From NCBI GenBank assembly GCA_015501595.1, contig JADNRX010000200.1, positions 1-64,000 on the forward strand: DNA of 64,000 nucleotides, in the 5' to 3' direction. The notes under the pieces were generated by a model. That model did not search any database, was not told the DNA's origin, and saw only the letters and a program-made list of their open reading frames with translations. Positions 47,098 through 57,806 of this stretch are shown piece by piece. Position 1 is the first letter of the stretch. Each line of letters begins with the position of its first letter. The position numbers and the translations under genes were made by a program. This DNA is from Hymenopellis radicata (taxonomy: Eukaryota; Basidiomycota; Agaricomycetes; Agaricales; Physalacriaceae).

Positions 47098-47364
47098 TTG
47101 CTGTTTCAAATAATAATGAGAATCACAAAAATAAAAAAGAAAGAGAAGACCCAGCTTGAGTGATGTCATCGGGACCAGATCGGGACATGCATCTTGTGCT
47201 CGAACTCGTCCGAGGATACCGAAAACCAAAACTTACCTTTTTGGGTCACTCTTGAGTAGTTGACCAACGTGCCGATGCTTCTGACCTTTCCAATGACATC
47301 ATTCAAGCTGGGACATTTCTTTCTTTTTTATTTTTATGATTCTCATTATTATTTGAAACAGCAA
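47098..47364. mobile_element. 267-bp MITE with ~70-bp terminal inverted repeats
   Basis: The left arm TTGCTGTTTCAAATAATAAT...CTTGAGTGATGTCAT is the inverted match of the right arm ATGACATCATTCAAG...GAAACAGCAA over about 70 bp with few mismatches. It is flanked by TA (47096-47097 and 47365-47366), as in Tc1/mariner-type elements. The ~110-bp loop has no coding content. A long hairpin would form from a read-through transcript. Confidence 0.85.
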
Positions 47365-47647
47365 TAATATTTAAAAGATAATTAAAACTCGCATTAAGTA
47401 GCTTTCAAAATTCTAATTAATAATGTATGATTGCTGTATCAATTCATATATCTGTTTCATTAAGCTTAATACTACAAATACTAAATGTCCAAAATGCAAT
47501 GAAACTCGTTATTAAGTTGATAATAAATATAACTAGTTCAGAGTCGATAGCAAGAGCCATTCTCAGCATATACAAAGGAAAGGCTCTGATTGCTAGCATC
47601 AGTCTAACAGACCATATCAGCCTCTGAGTTCAATGAAATGCCTTTGT

Positions 47648-47745
47648 ACGGCAGCTTATGCTTTTAGATCACACGGAGTTAGGCCAAATTGAATCTCAAG
47701 AGCTTCATCAATTAAGCATATTGTAAAGTACCTTACAGTACATGG
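47648..47745 (+). repeat. Dispersed repeat, first copy (pair of 57684-57775)
   Basis: Shares TTTAGATCACA, GAGTTAGGCCAAAT, ATCTCAAG, GTCAATTAAG (ATCAATTAAG here), ATATTGTAAAGT and ACAGTACATG in order with 57684-57775. Both copies lie next to Ngaro-derived sequence. Confidence 0.75.
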
Positions 47746-47789
47746 TATATAATATATAAAATGTAATTATTGTAATTATAGTAGGAAAG

Positions 47790-48625
47790 GTGGAAGGGAA
47801 TGCAAAAAAGCGGAGCTAACTGTGACTAAATAATACAAATTAGCTGGAGGGGAGTGAGACAGTGCAGAGAGCGCACCTGTGACCAGATAGCCCACAAAAG
47901 TGTCCTTGATAAGGAGTCCTTGAAAAGGAATAAGTATCTAGACATAAAAGACATCAGCTTTAAAAAGCTGAATATGAAACATTGGCACATACTAAAAGCA
48001 GAGGGAGCAGGAAGAGCTGTAGAGCTTTGAAACTGTGGCAAATAATTCTAATAGACTTCTAGGGTGCCAATGCATCAGTCCTGAGCAAGAGAACTGGGTA
48101 GAGTAAGTGCTGCTTGCCTAGGAGAGCAAAAGTGCAAATTTTTTATAAATTATACACTTTGAGCCTGTTTAAACTGGTTTTGGGGCTGGCTAAGCTGCTT
48201 CAAACAGTGCTCTAAAGGGGTATAGTATCAGTTTTGAGCAGAAGAACTAGAAGGATCACGAACTGCTTGCCTTTAGGAGAAGATGATGGTAAGAGGCAGA
48301 AGGCAGAGCGTAGAAACTTTTGGCTAAACCTTCTAGAACGTCCAGTAAGTGGCCTCTGTTATTACTATAACACCAAACACAGGCTAGACAAGTCTAGAAA
48401 GAGCTTAAAGGATGGATTAGCTGCAATAATAGCAGCAGAGAGTTAGCATTTAGTCAAACAATGCAGATTTTTAACTAAATGATGATTTGACTCGATTTGA
48501 CTCGATTAAACTAACTGAATGGACTCCTTTAAGCAGAAAGTTAGATATAGGAATATGAAGAGGTGTGAAATGTGCAGAGGCCTTTAAAAAATGCTTTCTA
48601 CCTTTGGAATCCACATTTATATTGA
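47790..48625 (-). mobile_element. Old, heavily mutated fragment of the Ngaro leader
   Basis: Reverse-complement match to about 58465-59300 of the Ngaro element at the right of the window. Examples in the young copy are GTAAATGCGGATTCCAAGG, ACCGAGTCAAACCGAGTC and TTAGCTCCGCTTTTTTGC. Differences are almost all C to T or G to A in this copy. Open frames at 47826-48041 and 48234-48446 are just the reflections of frames in the young leader. The fragment is truncated on the gag side. Confidence 0.88.
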
Positions 48626-48987
48626 TGCTTACTTTAGCTGAGTTCTCAAAGAGCTAGATTCCTTCCTACTTTTAATGACATGTGGAGAACTAGGCTCTTG
48701 AAGAAATTCTTCGCGAAGGGTACTGCATTCTACGACATCAAGTAAGTGAACATTTTGAAAGGAGTTTTTCTCCTTCTGATATTTTGGCAGTAGTTTGCTA
48801 GTGAATGCTCTTCTGGCTCAATACTTTCCTGGGTTGCTGTACGCTATGAAGACTGTGCAGCCTATATGCGCTAGAATATAAATCCTAAATGCCTTGCAGC
48901 CAGCCAAGCGTTAAGTGCGTATACTGTGACTCTTACGTCAATGCAAAGAACTTGATGTTAGGCATTTGTATTGTTTTTCATCTACGG

Positions 48988-49858
48988 TAGAGTTTACAGG
49001 TCCAGTTGCAAAGACCGCAAAAAACCACAGACCGAACCAGACTGCAACCGTTTAGAACTGGTTGTGAGACGGACCGGTTGGCAGTTGCAACCGATTGCAG
49101 TTGACGGTCCTGAGCCATTCTGAGATTATCTGCAACTGGGTATAACCGGTTGAGACCAGTTGCAACCGGGTTTTTGCTTAAAACATGTATGTATGCTAGT
49201 TTATGAGCTATACAGTGGTTTTTGGACTTGGGTATAAGTGTACAAATTGTAGAGCGGTGAATTCCGCACCGGATAGTGTCTGGGGTAATATTTGTAGAGG
49301 TCATAATGCATGAGTAATCAATAAAATACAGGTGAAATCACGCTAAATCATGTTTTATTGCCTAATTTGGTAATGAACTGCTATCCGATTTAAATCTCAT
49401 TAAATCCAGCTCCCAGAAACGAACATTTCACTCTCTGGAAGTATAATATTTCATGCAGTATTGGTTGCAGCAGCAGCAGACGTCTATTAGATATCCGATC
49501 ATGTCCTAATTTGGCCTACTCTGTAGACTGAACAGAATACAGAAGTGCTCAGAATGACTCTGGACACTGTTATAGTATTTTTGAAGCACTCTCTCACTGT
49601 AGTTGTATAACTATAGTATTAACTACTGTAATCTTTTGAGTAACCGTGTCCGGTCCAGACTGGTCTCAATTAATTGCAACCATTAGCGGTTTTAACCGGT
49701 TGCGAACCGCTAAAAAACCGGGTATGCAACCGGTCCTGATCTTGAACCGGTTGCGGTCCCGGTTGCCCGAAAAATAGCAAATTTTAGGATCGGTTGCGGT
49801 CCTTGGTCTTTCCAAATTCGGATGTTAAGACTAGACCGGACCGGACCCTAAAACTCTA
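48988..49858. mobile_element. 871-bp non-autonomous hAT-like element (family 2)
   Basis: Ends TAGAGTTTACAGGTCCAGT and ...ACCGGACCCTAAAACTCTA form inverted repeats. A perfect 8-bp target duplication ATCTACGG is at 48980-48987 and 49859-49866. Both subterminal regions are packed with ACCGGTTGCAACC-like words in both orientations, the likely transposase-binding sites. The AT-rich core has no coding content. Confidence 0.92.
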
Positions 49859-50261
49859 ATCTACGGATTCTTCAACCATCGGGAAAAGACCTAGTTAGTG
49901 ATATGGAAAGTCAGAATCTGTATTGAACTTCCTTCGGCTGTATTCCTCCTGTATTCCTCTACTCTCTTTATTAATTTCAATGTTGATCATTAAGGTAAGT
50001 TCTGCAGTTATTTCATCTACGTTGATCTCACTATTAAAATAGAAGATATTGAGATTGTTACTACTTCCAATAAAGAGAAATTGATATAGGAAAATTCTAA
50101 ACCCTTGAGCATGATTAGTGAAACGTCTGATGAAGAGTGGTAGGCGAGACATGGGTGTGATTCAGTTGTTTAGTTTAATCAAGCCTCCATATTTTAAATA
50201 TCAGAGACAAGATATGATACTCTTATTCAGGCGCGCTTTAAGGGTCATTCGGGAAATGCTA

Positions 50262-50335
50262 ATGCTAAGAAATGGCTGGGCCAGATGGCGCATTCATTAT
50301 GCTGAGAAATGGCTGGGCCAGATGGCGCATTCATT
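50262..50335 (+). repeat. Tandem duplication, 2 x 37 bp
   Basis: Two direct copies of GAAATGGCTGGGCCAGATGG CGCATTCATTATGCT (split here), starting at 50264 and 50301. No function apparent. Confidence 0.85.
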
Positions 50336-50796
50336 ATGTATGATACACTTTTATAATATTTTAAGAAGTAAGATACAGAAGTCAAATACAACCACGTTGC
50401 ACCTTGTGTCTCTGTCTGATGTCTTCGCATTCTTCGTCAGAGTCAAGATGACGCAGCTCATGATCTTTAATAAAGTGAATGAGCTCACAGGTCCTACAAT
50501 ATGCTTCGCTAGTAAAGAGAACTTATCAAATCTCCTCTGATACCCTCATCCTGAAATTCCATTCTAAGAATAGAAGAATCGACACATTTCTGCACTGTCA
50601 TAGGATATTTTCCGATACGGTACCTATACGTAAAGGTTCTCTGAGGAAGATCAAGCTTTGTACGTGCTTAATCGAAAGCATAATGATTACATGTAACTGT
50701 GGCATAATAAGCTACATACTCAAATTAGTATTAAAAAAATCATGTACCACTCCATTTGTTATACTAGTTTTCGCAAGCTTCATCGATGACATAGTT

Positions 50797-50887
50797 TAGG
50801 TATCCATCTCTGAAAAAGTGATACTTACAGACACTACAAATCACTGATGACATCTTTAGTGACAGCTAGATCTTTTTTAGAATGCCT
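50797..50887 (+). repeat. Dispersed repeat, first copy (pair of 57203-57294)
   Basis: About 90 bp matches 57203-57294 with few differences: ATCTCTGAAAAAGTG, CTTACAGACACTACAAATCA, GATGACATCTTTAGTGACAG, TCTTTTTTAGAATGCCT. Direct orientation. Confidence 0.85.
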
Positions 50888-51660
50888 CCCACATTATGCA
50901 CTGGCACGACCGGCTCATTCTGCGCATAATGCATTCATAAAGAATGTCGTCGCCTATGCGATGAATTTCAAACGCATGGAAGGCGACAATTTCACAGCCA
51001 GGTTTCATTCTACAGGTGTACATATTGATGTCAGCGCAAGCTAGATTAACTGACTCGATGAGGAGAGATGCAAGTGTGGCTTATTAGACTTTATGTTATA
51101 TTAAGGTATGCATTCTTTTGGTTTTCTTTCTTCGTATTCTAAGACATTTCCAAATGAGGAAGCGCGAAGTCATTAGTTGTACAAGCCGTGACATGTTTCC
51201 AAAGAGCTGGCAGCTAAGCAGGAGCTGATGGATGTAAACATACCACTGAGGCAGGAGGACAACAAAGATGACGCGCAGTTCAACATGCTAGTAGGTTCGC
51301 GACGCTGGGTTCGAAGTGCGTAGAAGTTCTCCATTCCTTTCAATTTCAGTTCTAACATATTATATTTAGAGATTTTCGACAAAAATGAGGAGCAAAACAA
51401 CAAAGATAAGGAGCAAGATGCTCATTCTTTTAAGTGCCACTACTATTAGTAATTATTTTCTGTTTGAAGTATTCTTTATAACGTGTTTTCAGACTTGAAA
51501 AGTGTAGATAGTAGGTGGTCTAAGGTGCGACACAATTCTGAGCAATCTAAGAAGGAGAAGGAGATGATTGCAGTAGACACAGTGGTGAGACAGGAGGATG
51601 ATGAAGAGTTCATGCTTAATGTTTCGCGACGCAGGAGTCGAAGAGATTAAGGTGCGTTCA
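50888..51660. other. Gene-free sequence between repeats
   Basis: Only short frames; nothing recognised. Two stretches (51270-51420 and 51590-51665) share words such as GAGGAGCAAAA, TTTCGCGACGC and TCAATTTCAGTTCTGA with sequence on the far side of the hAT copy 2, pointing to an older duplicated host sequence. Confidence 0.35.
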
Positions 51661-51668
51661 ATTTCTCT

Positions 51669-52639
51669 TAGAGACCTCAACGAGTCACTGAGTCACCGAG
51701 TCATCTGATGACTCGACTCGCCTCGGGCACCTCGGAGTTCGGACTCGCGTGACTCGCGAGTTATATACTTGCGAGACCAATCGCGAGTCTGAGTAGCAGC
51801 TTACAGACCGCGAGTCATCACACAATGACTCGCAAATATTTAGATAGATATTTAAACTGAATTTACAATTTTTTTTGGAAGGAAATGGTTCACAACGTCT
51901 CGAGAACGAGACATTCGCGATTATCTTTGCAGATCCGGCGTTTCAGGCCGAGATCCGAAGGACGCGTCAGCGTCTGATCGGGTGGTCTCTCTCTGTTCTG
52001 ACCTCCATCACGACCACCCGGGAGCGACGATTGTCGCCCCCGCTGCTCTGACGATTGTCAGGCAGCCGCTGGGGTGTGTCTCTGGCTTTGGCTCTGTGCC
52101 GGGCCTGCCACTGCGGGCTCTGCGCTAGCAGCAGAGGACGACGACCCGACCAGCTCAAGGACGACGACCCAGATGACCGCGACAACAATCTGGATGATGG
52201 TAACGCGAGGATGCTGAGGTGGAGAATAGAAGGAGCTGGAGAAGAAGAAGGAGGAGATAATGAGGAGGAGGAGGAGACGTTGACATGTTGATGGCGACGA
52301 CGACGACCACCGTCACCACCACCACCACCACCACCTCCTTCTCCTCCACCACACTCTCCTTCCATCACCCCCACCCCATCCTCATGCCCAGTTGACTGTC
52401 CCGTGCCATTGCCCGGGGATGCTCACTGAGCATGAACACTGGGAGGTGATTGACTCGCGAGTACTCACGAGTATCCGAGATGACTCGGACTCATTGTGAG
52501 TACTCACGAGTAGACTCGCGACGCCTCGTGAGTCATCGCGAGTCGAGTCCGACGCGAGTCTGAATTAGACTGATTTTTTCGTAAGTACTCACCTCACGAG
52601 TCGCGAGTCTGACTCGCAGATGACTCGTTGAGGTCTCTA
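51669..52639 (+). mobile_element. 971-bp non-autonomous hAT-like element (family 1, copy 2)
   Basis: Ends TAGAGACCTCAACGAGTC and GACTCGTTGAGGTCTCTA are perfect inverted repeats. The 8-bp target duplication ATTTCTCT is at 51661-51668 and 52640-52647. Interior segments (CGTCTCGAGAACGAGA, GGGAGCGACGATTGTCGCCC, TGCCCGGGGATGCTCACTG) match copies 1 and 3. Subterminal GACTCGCGAGT words are dense. Confidence 0.95.
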
Positions 52640-53914
52640 ATTTCTCTGTTATTTTCAATTTGAGTTCTGATATATTTTTCAGACAATGACATGAAGAAAG
52701 ATCGACAGAAAACTGAGCGTCGCCGCAAGCTGCCTTACTATTAGTAATTATTTAATACTTTATGTATTCTTTCTTGCATCTTTTATCTATTTTTTTTCTT
52801 TTTCTTTTTGTTTTATCTTATCAAATCTTGATATTGTCCTAGATTTATCTAAAGTAATTTAGACCAATATAAATGAGAACTGATTGATCAAAAGCGAGAC
52901 ATATATATGCACTAAACGAATTGAGCAGGATGTAGGACGTATCTATATAGCTATTTTGTTACCTCTCATTAGCATGGCAATAGGAGATCTGCAACGCACT
53001 AGATGTGTACTATCTTTCTTAACATTATATGTAATGCTGTTAATAGTGCTACATGTGTAAGCCTGAAAAGCTTTCTTCGAGTTCTAAGAAAGGTTAGGCA
53101 ATATCGGGCGCTCATGATTGATACGTACTATGGAGAGCGTGCTGGCGTTTAGAGGCACCTTCTAAAAACAGGAATTTTAGCAGATTATTACATTAGAAAG
53201 AACTAATCTATACATTAAAAGATGAACTGTAAGTTAACGCATTATATACAAACATAACAGAATATACTTCTCTGTCATTTGTGAGGCTGAGCCGCAACCT
53301 ATACGCAGAAGCTAATAAACTTTCTTTGTGAGACTAAGTGAGGGAAAACTAAGAATATTATTAATCAAAAGAATTAGGAAGACCATGTTGCCATACTGAA
53401 AGGTGATGCAGCTCTCTAAATGCGGAAATCCACAAACTTTCTCTGCAGAACTAGATGTGGAGAAACTAAAAAGGTTATCAACTGAAAACAATATAGAAGC
53501 AGCTGCAAGGGCACATACTTTGATTTATGTTATGGGTTGAGCAAATTTACTGATAATGAAAAGAAGACAAATACAATTGTGAGGTATCAATGATATAAAA
53601 TATCAATCTATCACACGAGAGAAATATATAAATATAAAGAAGAGTTATTTTTGAATGAACTGCATTAAGTTGTTGATTAGAAAGAGCTATTGATACCAAG
53701 GATACTAGCAAGGTTATATACCTATTAGTCTAGGTACTAATGGAAGCCTAGAGAACTGCCTCAAAGTTTGAAAAATGAGTCAGCTCGAGAGGCCGATAGC
53801 GCACTAACATGAGCTTTGCTTCTTTTCCATCTCTACTATTGTCGTCGATCTAACATTAGCTCTCTAAATAAGGCCACTACACCCCAGAATAGCGATTGTA
53901 GGCTGTAAATAGTC
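52640..53914. other. AT-rich gene-free sequence
   Basis: Lies between hAT copies 2 and 3; no coding region or further repeat recognised. Confidence 0.4.
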
Positions 53915-55033
53915 TAGAGACCTCAACGAGTCACCGGGTCACCAAGTCATCTGGTGACTCGACTCGCTTTGGGCACGTCGGCGTTCGCACTCGTGTGACT
54001 CGCGAGTCCGAGCACGAGTCTGAGTATTCATTTTCAGACCGCGAGTCATCATACGATGACTCGCAAATATTTAGATATATATTTAAACTAAATTTATGAA
54101 TTTTTTGCAGAGCAAATGGTCCGCAACGTCTCGAGAACGAGATGTGCGCGATTATCCTGCCTGATCCGGCGATCCGGGCCGAGTCCCGAAGCGACGTGTC
54201 AGCGTCTGATTTCTCTCTTCTTAACCTCCACCACGACTACGACCACCACCCAGGGAGTGACGATTGTCGCTCCCGCTGCTCTGACGATTGTCAGGCAGCC
54301 TGTGAGTGGTGGATTTCGGAATCTGGCTCTGTGCCAGATGTGCTGCTGCTGTCTTTATGACAGCAGCAGACTGGGACAACAACTGGATGGACGACTAGAC
54401 AGTGACGACGACCGGATAGTGATGACGACTGGACCGCGGCGCCGACTCAACGGCGCCAACAGCTTGACCGTGGCAACGGCGCCAACTCAACCGCGCTAAC
54501 AACTTAACCGCCGCAACAGCAACGACTTTACCGCAGCGACGCGGCGACGACTCGACTGCACGATGGCGACTAGATGCCAACAATAGTTTGAGGATGATGA
54601 GTGGACAATGATGATTGATTGATAAGGAGGAGAATGAAGTACAGTGAGCACCACTCTTCTCTCACCTTCCCACCGCCACTCTGCCACCTTCCCATCCTCC
54701 CACCACCATCACCATCCTCCCACCACTATCACTATCCTCCCATCACCATCCTCCTACCACCACTCCACCCTACCCTCATGCCCAGCTGACTGTCCCCGTG
54801 CCATTGCCCGGGATGCTCGCTGTGCATGAATGCTGGGAGGTGATGGACTCGCGAGTACTCGTGAGTATCCGAGATGACTCGGACTCATGGTGAGTACTCG
54901 CGAGTGGACTCACAATGACTCGCGAATTATCGCGAGTCGAGTCCGACACGAGTCTGAACTGGACTTCTTTTTCCGTGAGTACTCACGTTACGAGTCGCGA
55001 GTCTGACTCGCGTCGGACTCGTTGAGGTCTCTA
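53915..55033 (+). mobile_element. 1,119-bp non-autonomous hAT-like element (family 1, copy 3)
   Basis: Same terminal repeats as copy 2 (TAGAGACCTCAACGAGTC / inverted). The target duplication is AAATAGTC at 53907-53914 versus AAGTAGTC at 55034-55041, 7 of 8 matching. It shares the internal blocks with copies 1 and 2, including CGTCTCGAGAACGAGA and TGCCATTGCCCGG, but carries a different ~300-bp centre with ACTCAACGGCGCCAACA-type words and CACCATCACC runs. Confidence 0.9.
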
Positions 55034-55293
55034 AAGTAGTCGGATCTGCCTCTTTTCGCATTGCTTCTGTGCACAAAGGTGTTTTGCATAATGATAACAG
55101 TAATGGAAATGATAACTTGCAATAGCTTGGCAGGCTAAATGATGTCATAGACACATTCAGTCTCAAAAGTACATTTTTATCTGGTCTATATTTTATAGCC
55201 AGACCAGAATCATTGCTCACCCTTTCCGATTGGGACGTGCACGTGAAAGGTCTAACAGTGTCAAAGAATGTGCCTCGTGCTAATAAGTACCTA

Positions 55294-55752
55294 TTAATAT
55301 AGTGATTCTAGTATGCTTGATGGGGAACGAGTTGTCAGAGATGATGAAGCATTCTTATTAGAGAGCTTATTGCTCCTCAACGTAGCGGTCGATGCACTGG
55401 TCAGGCTAGAGAAAGCAGTGGTCGAATAAAATAAATCAAATGGAATGAATATGGTTTGGGTCGAGTTGGGGGATGAGTGTACATCAAAATTGATGTTTAT
55501 ATGAGGGAATTCAGAACTGTTGAGTGGGAAGTTATTAGATAAGAAACGGTTGGTATTATGGGAGCGAATGGTAGCAGCAGCGATGGGGGTGAGAGATTGA
55601 TTAGAGTACTCGGAATGATCCAAGTGAGACCTTTCATATAATAGAAAAAAATTTCTAGTTGCAGCGCAAGGCAGGTGCGTAGTTGTGCGATACCAGTCAT
55701 AGATCGAGCTAATCAGAGAGTACCTGTCTTTCCAATGCAGCAGTATCTCCAT
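55294..55752 (-). CDS. Hypothetical 152-codon frame, doubtful
   Basis: The longest open frame in the AT-rich block apart from the transposons. It is Ser/Thr/Asn-rich and begins MEILLHWKDRYSLISSIYDW; no domain recognised, no signal peptide, no paired exons. It could be a chance frame or a transposon remnant. Confidence 0.2.
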   Translation of the reverse strand: MEILLHWKDRYSLISSIYDWYRTTTHLPCAATRNFFLLYERSHLDHSEYSNQSLTPIAAATIRSHNTNRFLSNNFPLNSSEFPHININFDVHSSPNSTQTIFIPFDLFYSTTAFSSLTSASTATLRSNKLSNKNASSSLTTRSPSSILESLY

Positions 55753-57202
55753 TCAGAAAAAACTACCAAATGCGGCTCTGAGATGACTAAAGGTCGAGCA
55801 ACAATTTCTGCCCGCAATTAAAATCAGACTAGTATATTCAATTTTTTCTCTTCTTATATAAAAAAAAATTTGACATATTCTTAAGCTGACTAGGGAGATT
55901 AATTTTTATTATGTAATTTTTTCTCATTACTTTGCGTAATCTGTTGTCCCGACATGTTCTTGCTATCTATCCTCATAATGTGTTTTCGTTGTTTTTTCAC
56001 TCACATCATCTTATCACTCCCATCGTCATGATTGTTATGTCACTCATCTCTCGACTGCGCTCTCACCTCCCCACCATCGTGTCCAGCCTTCCATACTGAT
56101 ATCTTATCTCTTCCAAGTGCTCTATCATATGTAATAATCAGGTGGGCTCGACGATGTGCATTATGTGTATTGATGGATCCTGCGCAATTGCTTGGAGCTC
56201 ATCAGCAGGCATGAAATCACAGGCTTAAAGAATTGAATAGGGGCAAGTACAGGCATTACAGGTACTTCACTCATAGCTGGAGGGCTTCGTTGATACCTCT
56301 CGATCGACATGGTGCATATGTGCTAAAAAATGTCAATCAATCTTTCATTGACCGACGCATTATAAGAAAACTTGCCTTCTCAGCTCATCTATTATCCGAC
56401 GGGAGGAGCTTGTTCAAAGTACAGCTGCAACATCTCTTAGTAATTTAGAAACTTAATGTCATTGATCTTTTACTGTGGTAGAACTACATGCCTAATAGGC
56501 TAGTACTCCTAAGCATATCCATCATAACATGGAATATGTCCAAGGCACAGTTGCGACATCTCTTAGCGGTTGAAAAACTAAATGAGGCGTAAAACCTAAC
56601 ATCTACCTATCATAAATATTAAGAGGTGGGCTTAATTCAGATCTTGAACACTGTTTACACAATATTTCTTTTTCTCAGTTTACACATTTGGACATTTAAA
56701 AAAGTCCTCATTTCATCTTTTTTTAAAAATCTCCTTTCCAATATACAGTAGTAAATCTGTAAATGCTGTACATAATGTGTCTTTCCCTTCAATCTCGTAT
56801 ATTTTGCTCTCGTCATGGTCCTCTATTCGCCAGCGCTCCTACATCTTTTCATCACTGGTATCTCAGACACTTTCTGAAGTGACGAGAAAGGTTAATCAGT
56901 TGTAAAATGCTTATTGTGCTCAGAATAGATTAATCATGAATTCAATCATGTATTTAATTAGAACCTTTTGCAGTGTTAGCGAATCAAGTATAAGGGCAAT
57001 TTAGGTATTCTAGAATATTGTCTTAAGATTGCTTTCTAACGCACTTTTTTATACTAGATTAACAATGATCGTCTCACTCACTTGTTCAAATAACGCAGAG
57101 TTCTCTCTTGTTTTCCTATATATCCTGTTTATATGCTGGTGCTGCTTTCTTTTAGGCAATCAGTGCGATATGGATTATATATCCTATCGTCATACATTCT
57201 CG
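55753..57202. repeat. Gene-free sequence with a degraded dispersed repeat
   Basis: The part at 56158-56275 matches 34712-34845 in order: TGTATTGATGGATCCTGC, GCAATTGCTTG, GCAGGCATGAAA, GGGGCAAGTAC, AGGTACTTCAC. Otherwise nothing was recognised. Confidence 0.55.
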
Positions 57203-57294
57203 ACCATGTATCTATCTCTGAAAAAGTGGCACTTACAGACACTACAAATCACTGATGACATCTTTAGTGACAGCTAGGTCTTTTTTAGAATGCC
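57203..57294 (+). repeat. Dispersed repeat, second copy (pair of 50797-50887)
   Basis: See the first copy; direct orientation, about 6.4 kb apart. Both copies continue a few bases into AGAATGCCT(C/T)C and then diverge. Confidence 0.85.
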
Positions 57295-57683
57295 TTCGGT
57301 ATTAAAGCACCAAATACTGTACTATTACGGGCAAGTCTTCACAGGCGATCGGCGGAGTCCGATAAAATTAAACGATCCCGCTGTTACACATTATATAAAA
57401 ACCTTACTGTAATAGTACAGTAGCATCACCGGCTGGGCTAAGATTACTCTTGAGATATTGACCCAAACTGTGACCAATCGCGAGATACGAGGGTTAAACC
57501 TCTTATCATAGCACGCGAAGATCTTGTGCAAAGAACCGTCATCAAGTAAATGACTGGCTGGATGCACTGAAGGATACTCTGTTGAGAAGTTAGACAATCA
57601 GGGATGAGATTATGTTAATGCATACACCATCAAAGTAACCAGCATTGTACTTTGCTCTAACATTACGAATAATCTCTTGATCT

Positions 57684-57806
57684 GAGGCTAAGGCTTTAGA
57701 TCACATAGAGTTAGGCCAAATCGGATCTCAAGGGCCTCGTCAATTAAGAATATTGTAAAGTGCCTAACAGTACATGTCGATGTAAATGCGGATTCCAAGG
57801 ATAGTG
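57684..57806 (+). repeat. Dispersed repeat plus extra copy of the Ngaro left-end sequence
   Basis: 57684-57775 matches 47648-47745. Directly after, 57778-57806 reads CGATGTAAATGCGGATTCCA AGGATAGTGA (split here), nearly the same as the sequence at 58463-58491 where the Ngaro leader begins. The 685 bp between the two copies is unrelated. Confidence 0.7.

Noticed and set aside
48234..48446. 70-codon frame similar to the 86-codon minus frame at 58604-58864, suggesting a conserved small protein
   Set aside because: Both lie in the Ngaro leader in matching orientation; similarity follows from DNA homology, and no upstream gene structure supports translation. Neither has a known motif.
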